Shown: piece after piece, positions 43,828 to 52,324 of the stretch | Numbering within the stretch: position 1 is the stretch's first letter | Layout: the number at the start of each line of letters is the position of its first letter | Assembly: GCF_000145235.1 (NCBI RefSeq) | Contig: NC_014391.1 | Coordinates: forward strand, 5,464,001 to 5,528,000 | Length of the DNA: 64,000 nucleotides | Source: Micromonospora aurantiaca ATCC 27029 | Lineage (GTDB): Bacteria; Actinomycetota; Actinomycetes; Mycobacteriales; Micromonosporaceae | Direction of reading: 5' to 3' | Translations under genes and position numbers: made by a program | The notes under the pieces: generated by a model | What the model saw: only the letters and a program-made list of their open reading frames with translations | Told to the model about the DNA's origin: nothing | Database searches by the model: none

Positions 43828-45288
43828 TCAGGGGCGGGGGTCGCCGGGTGGGGCGTACGGGCTCTGGCCGGGTGGGGTGTGGGCCTGGCCCTGGGGCGGG
43901 TAGGCGCCCGCGCCGGGCTGGGGGTACCCACCCGGCTGCGGGTAGCCGCCCTGCTGGGGGTATCCGCCCGGCTGGGGGTATCCGCCCGGCTGGGGGTGCG
44001 CGCCGGGTGGCGGGTAGCCGCCGGGTGGGCCGTAGCCGGGCGGCGGGGCGGCGTGACCGGCGGGCACCGGCGGGCCCTGCCCACCGGCGTCCATCCGGTC
44101 CAGTGCCTCGTCCGGGATGGAGCCGACCTTCGCCAGCTCACGCCGGTGACGGCGGCGGTTCCAGATCAGGAACACCACGAGCGCCAGCAGCACCACGAGC
44201 GCCACGGCGATGCCGATGCCGATCACCATCACCTGCTGGTCGGTGGGGCCGCCCCGGTCGCCGTACTTCGTCACGTCGAAGTTGTCGTCCTCGGCGGCGG
44301 CCGGTGGCGCGGACGCGCTCGGCGCGGCGGCCCCGAGCAGCGGGTTCGCCGACACCGACGGCACATCTGCGGTGAGCGCCGCCACCGGGTCGATCCGGCC
44401 GAAGCCGAACCGCGGGTCGCGGCCGGGCGGCCCGGCGTCCCGGGCGGTACGGATCATCCGGTTGATCACGTCGGGCGCGGAGAGCTTCGGGTGCTTCGAC
44501 CGGATCAGTGCCGCGACGCCGGAGACGACGGCGGCGGCGTCGGATGTGCCGTCCCCCCAGCCATAGCCCCGGTCCGGGCCGATGTTGTAGACCTCGTCGC
44601 CGGGCGCGGCGATCACCGCTTCCGGGCCCTGGGCCGATCCGGACCAGAAACCCCCGCCCCGGACCGTGCCGGTCACCGCGATCACGCCGGGGATCTTGGC
44701 GGGTGAGACGACGTCCGGGCCGGCCTGCCGGACGTTGCCGGCGGCGGCCACCACGACCACGTCGCGCTCCAGCGCGTACCGGATCGCGGCCTCCTCGACC
44801 TCCTCCACGGGCCCGGCGCCGCCGTACGACAGGTTGAGCACCTTCGCACCGCCGTCGACGGCCATCCGGATGCCGGTCGCGGAGTCGTCCTTGGTGGCCG
44901 CCGCGCCGACGGGCTTCCGGATGGGCAGGATCCGGGCGTCGGGCGCGATGCCGACCACCCCGGTCCCGTTGGCCGCGATGATCCCGGCCATGTGGGTGCC
45001 GTGGCCGTCCGGGTCGCGCCGGCCGTCGCCGGAGTCACGGGTGCTGCCCCCGGCCAGGACCCGGCCCCGCATGTCGGGGTGCCCGGCGTCCACACCGGTG
45101 TCCAGCACGCCGACGACGACGCCCCGCCCGGTGGAGATCTGATGCGCCCGGTCGATCCGCAGCTCGTCCAGATACCACTGCTCGGCGCGGCGCGGCGCGG
45201 CCACCGCCGGCTGGGCAGCACCCAGCAGCATCAGTCCGGCAAGCAGACCGGCCGTCACCGGCCGGAGCGCGCCGACGTGCACCTTCAT
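43828..45288 (-). CDS. Mycosin-like subtilase (S8) of type VII secretion type
   Basis: 486 residues. Signal peptide (RPVTAGLLAGLMLLGAAQPAVA) then a subtilisin domain with Asp in GVLDTGVDAGHP, His in GHGTHMAGI, Asn in AAAGN and Ser in GTSDAAAV; the serine box has DAA where MAA is usual. One transmembrane helix (VMVIGIGIAVALVVLLALVV, about residues 353-376) leads to a cytoplasmic tail with GGYPQP repeats. This is the layout of MycP, which acts with ESX systems. ATG 45286-45288 follows GAGGACGG. Downstream of two ESX-like genes; no EccB, C, D or E is nearby. Confidence 0.87.
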   Translation of the reverse strand: MKVHVGALRPVTAGLLAGLMLLGAAQPAVAAPRRAEQWYLDELRIDRAHQISTGRGVVVGVLDTGVDAGHPDMRGRVLAGGSTRDSGDGRRDPDGHGTHMAGIIAANGTGVVGIAPDARILPIRKPVGAAATKDDSATGIRMAVDGGAKVLNLSYGGAGPVEEVEEAAIRYALERDVVVVAAAGNVRQAGPDVVSPAKIPGVIAVTGTVRGGGFWSGSAQGPEAVIAAPGDEVYNIGPDRGYGWGDGTSDAAAVVSGVAALIRSKHPKLSAPDVINRMIRTARDAGPPGRDPRFGFGRIDPVAALTADVPSVSANPLLGAAAPSASAPPAAAEDDNFDVTKYGDRGGPTDQQVMVIGIGIAVALVVLLALVVFLIWNRRRHRRELAKVGSIPDEALDRMDAGGQGPPVPAGHAAPPPGYGPPGGYPPPGAHPQPGGYPQPGGYPQQGGYPQPGGYPQPGAGAYPPQGQAHTPPGQSPYAPPGDPRP

Positions 45289-45298
45289 CCGTCCGTCC

Positions 45299-46774
45299 TC
45301 ATCGCAGGATGCCCGGGGACGCACCGTCACCGGCACCCCACGGATCGTCGTCCTCAGTCAACCATGACGAGTGCCCCGCCGCGTCGCCGCCGTGACCGGC
45401 GCCGCCGTGACCGCCCATCATTCCGCCGCCCATCATCCCGGCGCCGGCCATCCCGCCACGCGCGCCGCCCGCGCCGCCCGGTCCCGCCGCGGCCGCGGCC
45501 TTCAACGCGCTGGCCGCGCTGGTCAGTGGCGGAACCTTGCCGTTGCCACCGCCGACCATGCCGGGCAGACCGCCCATGGCCATGCCGCCGGCCGCGCCGA
45601 TCCCACCGCCGCCGATCCCGCCGGCCGAGCCCAGGCCGGCGCCACCACCACCGAAGCCGCCGCCACCGGCGCTCAGTCCACCCGCGCCACCGCCGCCCAG
45701 ACCGAGCGTGCCCGGCCCGCCTGCGGTGATCGTGCCGGGCCCGCCCGCGCCGGCCAGACCACTGCCGTACTCCGGGGTGCCCGAGCCGGGGGCGCCACCG
45801 AGCTCGGGGATCCCCCCGGTGGTCGGCGGGGTGTAGGAGCCGCCGCCGGGGATGCCGCTGCCGGGCCCACCCGGGGGCGGCGTGAACGAACCGCCGCCGG
45901 GCGTGCCACCACCGATGCCGGTGCTGCCGATGGACGGCATGGGGCCGCCACCGCCGGGCATGCCGCCGCCGGGCGCACCGCCACCCGGCAGGCCGCCGCC
46001 GGGCACACCCGTCGGGGGAACGCGCGGGTCGCCGCGGTAGCCGTCGCCCAGTTCGCTGTCCGTGGGACGGGGTACGGCCAGCTTGGGGCGCTCGGCCTCG
46101 ACCGCTGCCGGCAGCGGCGACATCGCCTTGTTGGCCGCCTGCTGGTTGTCGCGGTACCAGTTGTCGAGGTGCGACTTGGTGTCCCACCAGCCGCCCCGCT
46201 TCTGGTCGCTGGCGTTGCCGTCGATCTTCATGGTGGCTTCGAGGTCGTCGGCCTTGTCGCGGAACGCGCCGTCGGCGTACAACGCCTGGTTGCCCTGGTA
46301 GTCGCTGCGCAGCGCGGCCAGGAAGCCGGACTGGCTCTCACCGTCGCGCGCGTCGTCCAGCTCGGTGCCGCCGGGCAGGCTCCACTCGTTCCAGCCGAAG
46401 TTGTCCATCAGCGGGATCGGGATGCTCGCCACCGCCGTACGGATGTCGCCCTCGATCCGCGACAGCGCGCCGCTGACGTTGCTGGCGTGCGTGATGAGTT
46501 CCTCGATGTCCTTGCCGATCTCGGACAGGTGCTCGCGGTACGCGTCGCCGCCGCTGCCCTTCCAGCCGGCGAGCATCCCGGGCAGGCCGCCGGTGTGCGG
46601 GCGCTCCTGGCCGGCCGCGATCGGGCCGACGAACGAACGGCCCACCAGCGAGTCGCGTAGGTGGCCGAGCGCCGTGGAGAGGTTCTTCCAGCCCGCGCCG
46701 ACCGATCCGACGGTTTCCGGGTCCGCCGAGAGCGTCACCTCACGGACGCAACGCTCCCAGGTGCCTCCTGCCAT
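45299..46774 (-). CDS. WXG/PPE-like protein with Gly-rich C-terminus
   Basis: 491 residues. The N-terminal 180 or so residues are helical with a WxG turn (LAGWKGSGGDAYREHLSEIG) as in ESX substrates; WNEWSLPGG follows. The C-terminal half is Gly/Pro-rich (GGGLPGGGAPGGGMPGGGG-type and GGAGLGSAGGIGGGGIG-type runs), as in PPE and related exported proteins, and ends with an acidic DDDPWGAGDGA. ATG 46772-46774 follows GGGGGAGACGG. It probably pairs with the short helical protein encoded just upstream and is secreted by an ESX machinery encoded elsewhere. Confidence 0.8.
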   Translation of the reverse strand: MAGGTWERCVREVTLSADPETVGSVGAGWKNLSTALGHLRDSLVGRSFVGPIAAGQERPHTGGLPGMLAGWKGSGGDAYREHLSEIGKDIEELITHASNVSGALSRIEGDIRTAVASIPIPLMDNFGWNEWSLPGGTELDDARDGESQSGFLAALRSDYQGNQALYADGAFRDKADDLEATMKIDGNASDQKRGGWWDTKSHLDNWYRDNQQAANKAMSPLPAAVEAERPKLAVPRPTDSELGDGYRGDPRVPPTGVPGGGLPGGGAPGGGMPGGGGPMPSIGSTGIGGGTPGGGSFTPPPGGPGSGIPGGGSYTPPTTGGIPELGGAPGSGTPEYGSGLAGAGGPGTITAGGPGTLGLGGGGAGGLSAGGGGFGGGGAGLGSAGGIGGGGIGAAGGMAMGGLPGMVGGGNGKVPPLTSAASALKAAAAAGPGGAGGARGGMAGAGMMGGGMMGGHGGAGHGGDAAGHSSWLTEDDDPWGAGDGASPGILR

Positions 46775-46787
46775 GACCGTCTCCCCC

Positions 46788-47225
46788 TCAGGCCGTGTAC
46801 GGGTAGGTGGGCTGCTGCCCGGCGTCCGGCGGCGGGGCCGCGGACTCCAGCAGACGCTCGATGTCCTTGCCGTTGGCCGCGTTGCGGGCCTCGGCGTCGC
46901 GGAACGCCTTGGCGATGTCCTGTGTGCCCTGCTTCAGGCCGGCCAGCTTCATGGAGATGGCCTTGAGATGGGCCTCCATGCTGGCGGTGGACGTGGTCAG
47001 CGCCTGCCACTGCATCCGGGCGTCCTCGTACGCGCCGAACGGGGTGCCGTTGGGCACCGTCTGCGCGTTGCCGCTGTCGCCCTTCATCCGCTCCTTGATG
47101 CGCTCCATCTCCCAGGAGATGGTGTCCTCGACGTACTGCTTGAGGCGCTCGATGTACTCGGCCGCCGCATCCAGGTCCTCGACGCTGACGTGCAGATCGC
47201 CGGTGTCCGGCGGATTGATGCCCAT
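46788..47225 (-). CDS. ESX-like helical secreted protein
   Basis: 145 residues, nearly all helix: LDAAAEYIERLKQYVEDTIS, EMERIKERMKG, then ALTTSTASMEAHLKAISMKL, AGLKQGTQDIAKAFRDAEARN. This two-helix hairpin resembles WXG100-superfamily proteins, but I see no clear WxG; the Gly-Asn turn (GDSGNAQTVPNGTPFG) takes its place. ATG 47223-47225 follows GGGAGGACAGG. First gene of a three-gene unit with the PPE-like protein and the mycosin. Confidence 0.75.
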   Translation of the reverse strand: MGINPPDTGDLHVSVEDLDAAAEYIERLKQYVEDTISWEMERIKERMKGDSGNAQTVPNGTPFGAYEDARMQWQALTTSTASMEAHLKAISMKLAGLKQGTQDIAKAFRDAEARNAANGKDIERLLESAAPPPDAGQQPTYPYTA

Positions 47226-47344
47226 GCTGCCTGTCCTCCCCGCTGCCGGCCCCGGCCGGTCCATTACGGACGCAGCGTATCGAGGAAGGACCAGTCGGGG
47301 CACCCCCACCCCGCGTACCGCGACGGTCACCCGGGAAGGACGAC

Positions 47345-47378
47345 GGAGCGCGGGAACCCGGTCGGGTTCCCGCGCTCC
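47345..47378 (-). terminator. Terminator after the B12-binding radical SAM gene
   Basis: GGAGCGCGGGAACCC (47345-47359), loop GGTC, GGGTTCCCGCGCTCC (47364-47378): a perfect 15-bp stem. It separates that gene from the ESX-like module. Confidence 0.8.
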
Positions 47379-47395
47379 GGTGAGTGCGGGCGGCG

Positions 47396-49381
47396 TCAGC
47401 CCTGGGCGGCTGCGGGCAGCTTCAGCCCGTTGACCGGGGTGAGCGGCAGCAGCTTGCGGCCGGTCGGGCCGATCTGGATCTCGGTGTCCATGGACGGGCA
47501 GACGCCGCAGTCGAAGCAGGGCGTCCAGCGGCAGTCGTCCTGCTCGTACTCCGACAGCGAGTCCTGCCAGTCCTGCCAGAGCCAGTCCTTGTCCAGGCCG
47601 GAGTCGAGGTGGTCCCAGGGCAGGACCTCCAGCTCCTCGCGCTGCCGGGTGGTGTACCAGTCGAGGTCCACGCCGTATGCCGGCAGCACCTCGGTGGCGG
47701 CGTCCACCCACCGCTGGTAGGAGAAGTGCTCGCTCCAGCCGTCGAACCGGCCGCCGTTCTCCCAGACCTTGCGGATCACCGCGCCGACCCGGCGGTCGCC
47801 CCGGGAGAGCAGGCCCTCGATCAGCGACGGCTCGCCGTCGTGGTAGCGGAAGCCGATCGCCCGGCCCAGCGACCGGTCGCTGTTGATCGCCTGCTTGAGC
47901 AGCTTGAGCCGGCCGTCGATGACCTCCGGCCGCTCCATCGAGGCCCACTGGAACGGGGTGTGCGGCTTCGGCACGAACCCGCCGATGGAGACCGTGCAGC
48001 GGATGTCCTTCGACCCGGTGGCCGCGCGGCCGGCCCGGATCACCTCGTGCGCCATGTCGGCGATCTCGAGGACGTCCTCGTCGGTCTCGGTGGGCAGGCC
48101 GCACATGAAGTAGAGCTTCACCTGCCGCCAGCCGTTGGAGTACGCGGTGACCACCGTACGGATGAGGTCTTCCTTCGACACCATCTTGTTGATCACCTTG
48201 CGGATCCGCTCCGACCCGCCCTCGGGCGCGAAGGTCAGACCGGTCCGCCGCCCGTTGCGGGACAGCTCCTGGGCCAGGTCGATGTTGAACGCGTCCACCC
48301 GGGTCGACGGCAGCGACAGCGAGACGTTCGTGCCCGCGTACTGCTCGGCCAGGCCGGAGCACATGTCGCCGATCTCGGAGTGGTCGGCCGACGACAGCGA
48401 CAGCAGGCCGACCTCGTGGAAACCGGAGAACTCCAGCCCTTCCTTGACCATCTGGCCGACGGTGGTGATCGACCGCTCCCGCACCGGGCGGGTGATCATG
48501 CCGGCCTGGCAGAACCGGCAGCCACGGGTGCAGCCCCGGAAGATCTCCACCGCGTACCGCTCGTGCACCGTCTCGGCGAGCGGCACCAGGGGCTTCTTCG
48601 GGTACGGCCAGGCGTCCAGGTCCATGGTGGTGCGTTTGTGCACCCGGAACGGCACGTCCGGCCGGTTCGGCACGACCCGCTGGATCCGGCCGTCGGGCAG
48701 GTAGTCGACGTCGTAGAAGCGCGGCACGTACACGCTCTCGGTGCGGGCCAGCCGCAGCAGCAGCTCGTCGCGGCCGCCCGGGGAGCCCTCCGTCTTCCAC
48801 TCCCGGACGATGGCGGTGATCTCCAGCACCGCCTCCTCGCCGTCGCCGAGCACCGCGGCGTCGACGAAGTCGGCGATCGGCTCCGGGTTGAACGCGGCGT
48901 GCCCGCCGGCCACGATCACCGGGTCGGCGTCGGTGCGGTCGGCGGCGAGCAGCGGGATGCCGGCCAGGTCGATCGCGGTGAGCAGGTTGGTGTAGCCCAG
49001 CTCGGTGGAGAACGAGACGCCGAACACGTCGAAGTCACGCACCGGGCGGTGGGCGTCGACGGTGAACTGCGGCACGCCGTGGGCGCGCATCAGCTTCTCC
49101 AGGTCGGGCCAGACCGCGTACGTCCGCTCGGCCAGCACGTCGGGCAGCTCGTTGAGCACCTCGTACAGGATCTGCACGCCCTGGTTGGGCAGGCCCACCT
49201 CGTACGCGTCCGGGTACATCAGCGCCCACCGGACGGTCGCGGCGTCCCAGTCCTTGACCACCGCTCCCAGCTCTCCACCCACGTACTGGATGGGCTTGGT
49301 CACCTGCGGCAGCAACGGCTCCAGCCGGGGCCAGACCGAGTTGGCGGCGGCGGGACGCGGGGTCGTGGACGGGGCACTCAT
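47396..49381 (-). CDS. B12-binding domain radical SAM protein (TIGR03960 family)
   Basis: 661 residues. N-terminal cobalamin-binding-like domain (LMYPDAYEVGLPNQGVQIL, DPVIVAGGHAAFNPEP), then the radical SAM motif in FRGCTRGCRFCQAG (CxxxCxxC) and a long TIM-barrel part (LTFAPEGGSERIRKVINKM, KLYFMCGLPTETDEDV). The C-terminus has cysteines in CFDCGVCPSM that may hold another cluster. ATG 49379-49381 is preferred to TTG 49390. The reaction is unknown; it usually forms one unit with the DUF2344 gene, here at 42779, with rne and rplU following. Confidence 0.93.
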   Translation of the reverse strand: MSAPSTTPRPAAANSVWPRLEPLLPQVTKPIQYVGGELGAVVKDWDAATVRWALMYPDAYEVGLPNQGVQILYEVLNELPDVLAERTYAVWPDLEKLMRAHGVPQFTVDAHRPVRDFDVFGVSFSTELGYTNLLTAIDLAGIPLLAADRTDADPVIVAGGHAAFNPEPIADFVDAAVLGDGEEAVLEITAIVREWKTEGSPGGRDELLLRLARTESVYVPRFYDVDYLPDGRIQRVVPNRPDVPFRVHKRTTMDLDAWPYPKKPLVPLAETVHERYAVEIFRGCTRGCRFCQAGMITRPVRERSITTVGQMVKEGLEFSGFHEVGLLSLSSADHSEIGDMCSGLAEQYAGTNVSLSLPSTRVDAFNIDLAQELSRNGRRTGLTFAPEGGSERIRKVINKMVSKEDLIRTVVTAYSNGWRQVKLYFMCGLPTETDEDVLEIADMAHEVIRAGRAATGSKDIRCTVSIGGFVPKPHTPFQWASMERPEVIDGRLKLLKQAINSDRSLGRAIGFRYHDGEPSLIEGLLSRGDRRVGAVIRKVWENGGRFDGWSEHFSYQRWVDAATEVLPAYGVDLDWYTTRQREELEVLPWDHLDSGLDKDWLWQDWQDSLSEYEQDDCRWTPCFDCGVCPSMDTEIQIGPTGRKLLPLTPVNGLKLPAAAQG

Positions 49382-49440
49382 GATGCCCAAGCGTACGCGG
49401 TGCCCCCGCCTTCTCCCGCGCCCGCGCCCGTGTCCGCCGC

Positions 49441-49500
49441 GTTGATCAAGGAGTTTGTGTGCTGTCCGGCGCTTCCACGGGCACGAACTCCTTGATCACC
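49441..49500. repeat. Inverted repeat GATCAAGGAGTT
   Basis: Arms 49441-49459 and 49482-49500 are 19 bp with two mismatches (GTTGATCAAGGAGTTTGTG). It lies in the shared upstream region of two divergent genes, so it is not a terminator. It resembles family C in its TTGATCA ends. Confidence 0.7.
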
Positions 49501-49586
49501 GGAGTGGGGCCGGGGACCGGGGCGGAATTCGTCCCGGGTGGCGGGGCGGTACTAACCTCGCAACGGGCCGAGAGGAGATTGCCGCG

Positions 49587-51455
49587 ATGCCGCAGCCGCA
49601 GCCGGGGGCGGACCGGCCGGCCGACGGGGCCGAGATGCCGTCCGTCACCGAGCCGGCGACCGCCGCCGACACCGAGGACGCCACCGGCGCCTCGGCTCCG
49701 GCGTCCCCGTCCGGCACACCGGAGGCCGCCGACGACCGGACCCCCGGCGCGACGGCGGCCGACCAGCCGTCCGGCGCCGCCGACAGCGAGCCCAGCGAGC
49801 AGTCGGAGCAGGCCGGACCCGCGCGGCTGGACGAGCCGGCCGAGCAGGCGCTGCGGGACGACCGCCCGGAACCGTCCGAGCAGGCTGAACCGGCACGGCG
49901 GGACCAAGCAGCCGAACCGGCGGACCCGGCCAGCACCGCCCCGCTCGACAGCGCGAGCCCGCACCCACCGGCCGACGACGCCGCCGCCCCCACCGGCAGG
50001 GCCGGCCCCCAGGCGAGCGCGACGACCGCCGACGCCTTCTCCGGCAACGCCGGAATGCCGGCCGACGCGCCTACCGGCGACGAGGCTCCGACTGCCGACG
50101 CCGGAACGCCGGGCGGCACTCCGCCCGTACCGGTCACCCGGGCTCGGGGATCCGCGGCGGTTCCGGGCCGCACCACGCCCGTACCCACTCCCCGGACCGG
50201 GCGGCAGCCGGATCCGACCCGGATCGACGTCGCGCCGCAGCCGCCCCGGGCCGCGGCCACGCCTGACCCCACCAAGGTCGAGAACGCCCAAGACCGCATG
50301 CCGTCGGCGAACACGCCGGACCCGACCCGCGTGGAGAACACCCCCGATCCGACCCGGGTCGACGCGCCCGCGCCCCGCTGGAGCGGTTCCGCCGCCGTCC
50401 CGCCACCGCCGCCGCGACGGCCCGCCTGGGGCGAGTCCGCCGAGCCCACGCCGGTGCCGCCGCTGGCATCGCCGGAGCACGCCACGCCGGTCGACCCGTG
50501 GGCCGGGGTGGACACCACCGGCTGGGAGCTGCACGCCCCCGAACTGCCGCCGCCGACGCCGACGCTGCCCTACACCGCGCCCTGGGCCGCGCCGGACAAC
50601 CCCCACCCGGCCCATCCGGCGCCACCGGCGGCCCACCCCGCCCCGCAACCGGCGCCACCGGCCCGTCCCGCGCCGCCCGCAGCCCGGCCGGTCTCACCAC
50701 CGCCGCACAGCCCGCCGTACCCCGGACCGGCCCGGCCGGTCTCGCCGCCGCACCACCCCGGTCCGCCCGCCGCCCGGCCGCTGCCGCCCGCGGCGCCCGT
50801 CGCTCCGCCGGCGAAGCCCGGACGGCCGCCGAAGCAGCGCCGGGGCAAGGCCGGGCCGCCTGTCGCACCGCCGCCGGGCTGGCAGCAGCCGCCCAAGCGG
50901 ACCCGCCGCCGGCGTCGCTGGCCCTGGGTGCTGCTGCTCTCCGTCGCCTGCTGCTGCGGCCTCCCGCTCTGGTGGTTCCAGCCGATCTCCAGCCAGTACC
51001 CGGCCAGCGCCACCCTCCCGGACCAGATCGACTCGATGCGGCTGCGCCAGGACGAGAGCAGCCGAACCGCCGCCGAGGAGCTGAAATCCCAGGTACGCGA
51101 GGCGAACCTGCTCGCCGAGGACACGTTCGCCGGCATCTACAGCACGAGCGACGGCAAGCGGGTGACGTTGTTCGGCAGCACCGGGCTGCGGTTCAGCCCG
51201 GAGTCGGACGCCAAGGCGGAACTCGACCGCCTCGCCGGGGACTACGCCCTGAAGGAGTCGGTGGCCGTGGACACCGGCGTACGGGGGCGCCACGAGCGCT
51301 GCGCCGTGGGCCGGGCGGACGGCGACTCGGTGGTGGTCTGTGTCTCGGCCGACCACGGCAGCCTCACCACGGGCGTGTTCACCCGGCTGTCTGTGGACGA
51401 CAGCGGGCGGCTGCTGAACGACCTGCGCCAGCGCGTGGTGGTGCCGAAGTCCTGA
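49587..51455 (+). CDS. Single-pass membrane protein with long disordered Pro/Ala-rich N-terminus
   Basis: 622 residues. The first 440 or so are disordered (Pro, Ala, Asp, Glu), with a cluster of four near-repeats DPTRID, DPTKVE, DPTRVE, DPTRVD about residues 205-265. A basic stop-transfer (KRTRRRRRWPW) precedes one transmembrane helix (WVLLLSVACCCGLPLWWF), and a 158-residue extracellular domain follows with two cysteines (RHERCAVG, VVVCVSAD) that may form a disulfide. ATG 49587 follows AGAGGAG. The Thr in each DPT[RK] repeat could be a kinase/FHA target, which is inference. No family recognised. Confidence 0.78.
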   Translation: MPQPQPGADRPADGAEMPSVTEPATAADTEDATGASAPASPSGTPEAADDRTPGATAADQPSGAADSEPSEQSEQAGPARLDEPAEQALRDDRPEPSEQAEPARRDQAAEPADPASTAPLDSASPHPPADDAAAPTGRAGPQASATTADAFSGNAGMPADAPTGDEAPTADAGTPGGTPPVPVTRARGSAAVPGRTTPVPTPRTGRQPDPTRIDVAPQPPRAAATPDPTKVENAQDRMPSANTPDPTRVENTPDPTRVDAPAPRWSGSAAVPPPPPRRPAWGESAEPTPVPPLASPEHATPVDPWAGVDTTGWELHAPELPPPTPTLPYTAPWAAPDNPHPAHPAPPAAHPAPQPAPPARPAPPAARPVSPPPHSPPYPGPARPVSPPHHPGPPAARPLPPAAPVAPPAKPGRPPKQRRGKAGPPVAPPPGWQQPPKRTRRRRRWPWVLLLSVACCCGLPLWWFQPISSQYPASATLPDQIDSMRLRQDESSRTAAEELKSQVREANLLAEDTFAGIYSTSDGKRVTLFGSTGLRFSPESDAKAELDRLAGDYALKESVAVDTGVRGRHERCAVGRADGDSVVVCVSADHGSLTTGVFTRLSVDDSGRLLNDLRQRVVVPKS

Positions 51456-51459
51456 CCGC

Positions 51460-52167
51460 TCAGGCGGTCTGCTCGCCGCCGGCCTGGTCGCCTGCGGTCT
51501 GGTCGGCGCGCTTCGGGGCGTAGCGCGGGACGTACTCCTGGCCGCTGAGCTTCTGGATCTCGGCCATCATCTCGTCGGTCATCGCGCGCAGCGAGGTGCG
51601 GTCGTCGGGGCGGCCGGTGAAGTCCAGTGGCTTGCCGAACTTGATGGTGATCTTGGCGCGGCCCGGTCGCGGGATCCGCGTACCGATCGGCTGGGCCTTG
51701 TCGGTGCCGGTCACGCCGACCGGGATGATCGGCACGCCGGCGGCGATCGCCAGCCGGACGGTGCCGGTGCGCCCGCGGTAGAGACGCCCGTCCGGGGAGC
51801 GGGTGCCCTCCGGGTAGACGGCGACCAGGTCACCGGCCTTGAGCACCGGGATCGCCGCGTCGAACGCGGTCAGCGCGGCCCGGCCGCCGGCCCGCTCGAC
51901 CGGGATCGCGCCCAGCCCGGTGAGCACGAACTTGGAGAAGCCGCCCTTGAGCCCGGTGCCCTTGAAGTACTCCGACTTGGCCCAGAACGCCAGGTGGCGG
52001 GGCACCACGGTGCCGAGGAGCAGTTCGTCGGCGACGGAGAGGTGGTTGCTGGCGAAGATCGCGCCGCCGGTCGCCGGGATGTGCTCCAAACCCTCCACGT
52101 GCGGACGGAAGGCCAACCGGAGCGCGGGCGCCACGGTGAGCTTGCCGATGGTGTAGAGCAGGGGCAC
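51460..52167 (-). CDS. 1-acyl-sn-glycerol-3-phosphate acyltransferase (PlsC type)
   Basis: 235 residues. The acyltransferase motif I is NHLSVAD (HxxxxD), motif II GAIPVERAGG, motif III YPEGTRSPDG (EGTRS), motif IV region VPIIPVGVTGTDKAQP. It acylates lysophosphatidic acid at the membrane in phospholipid synthesis. GTG 52165-52167 follows CCGGAGGACCC; the upstream extension of the frame has no site. The C-terminus is Ala/Gly/Asp-rich. Convergent with the Pro-rich membrane gene, 4 bp apart. Confidence 0.92.
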   Translation of the reverse strand: MPLLYTIGKLTVAPALRLAFRPHVEGLEHIPATGGAIFASNHLSVADELLLGTVVPRHLAFWAKSEYFKGTGLKGGFSKFVLTGLGAIPVERAGGRAALTAFDAAIPVLKAGDLVAVYPEGTRSPDGRLYRGRTGTVRLAIAAGVPIIPVGVTGTDKAQPIGTRIPRPGRAKITIKFGKPLDFTGRPDDRTSLRAMTDEMMAEIQKLSGQEYVPRYAPKRADQTAGDQAGGEQTA

Positions 52168-52268
52168 GGGTCCTCCGGCGGTCGTACGTGAAACAGGCGC
52201 TGTCACGGTAGCCGACGCGGCCGTCCGCCACCGAGCGGGTGGTCCGCAGTCCACTCGCTGGGTGCGGG

Positions 52269-52324
52269 TGTTAAGCAGGGGCCCCTCCTCTACCTGAGGC
52301 GTTAAGAAGGGCCCCCGCCTTACA
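52269..52324 (-). repeat. 56-bp intergenic repeat, family A, copy 3
   Basis: Read on the minus strand it begins TGTAAGGCGGGGGCCC and ends CTGCTTAACA. It starts directly after the ileS stop TGA (52325-52327). 49 of 56 bases match copy 4. Confidence 0.85.
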
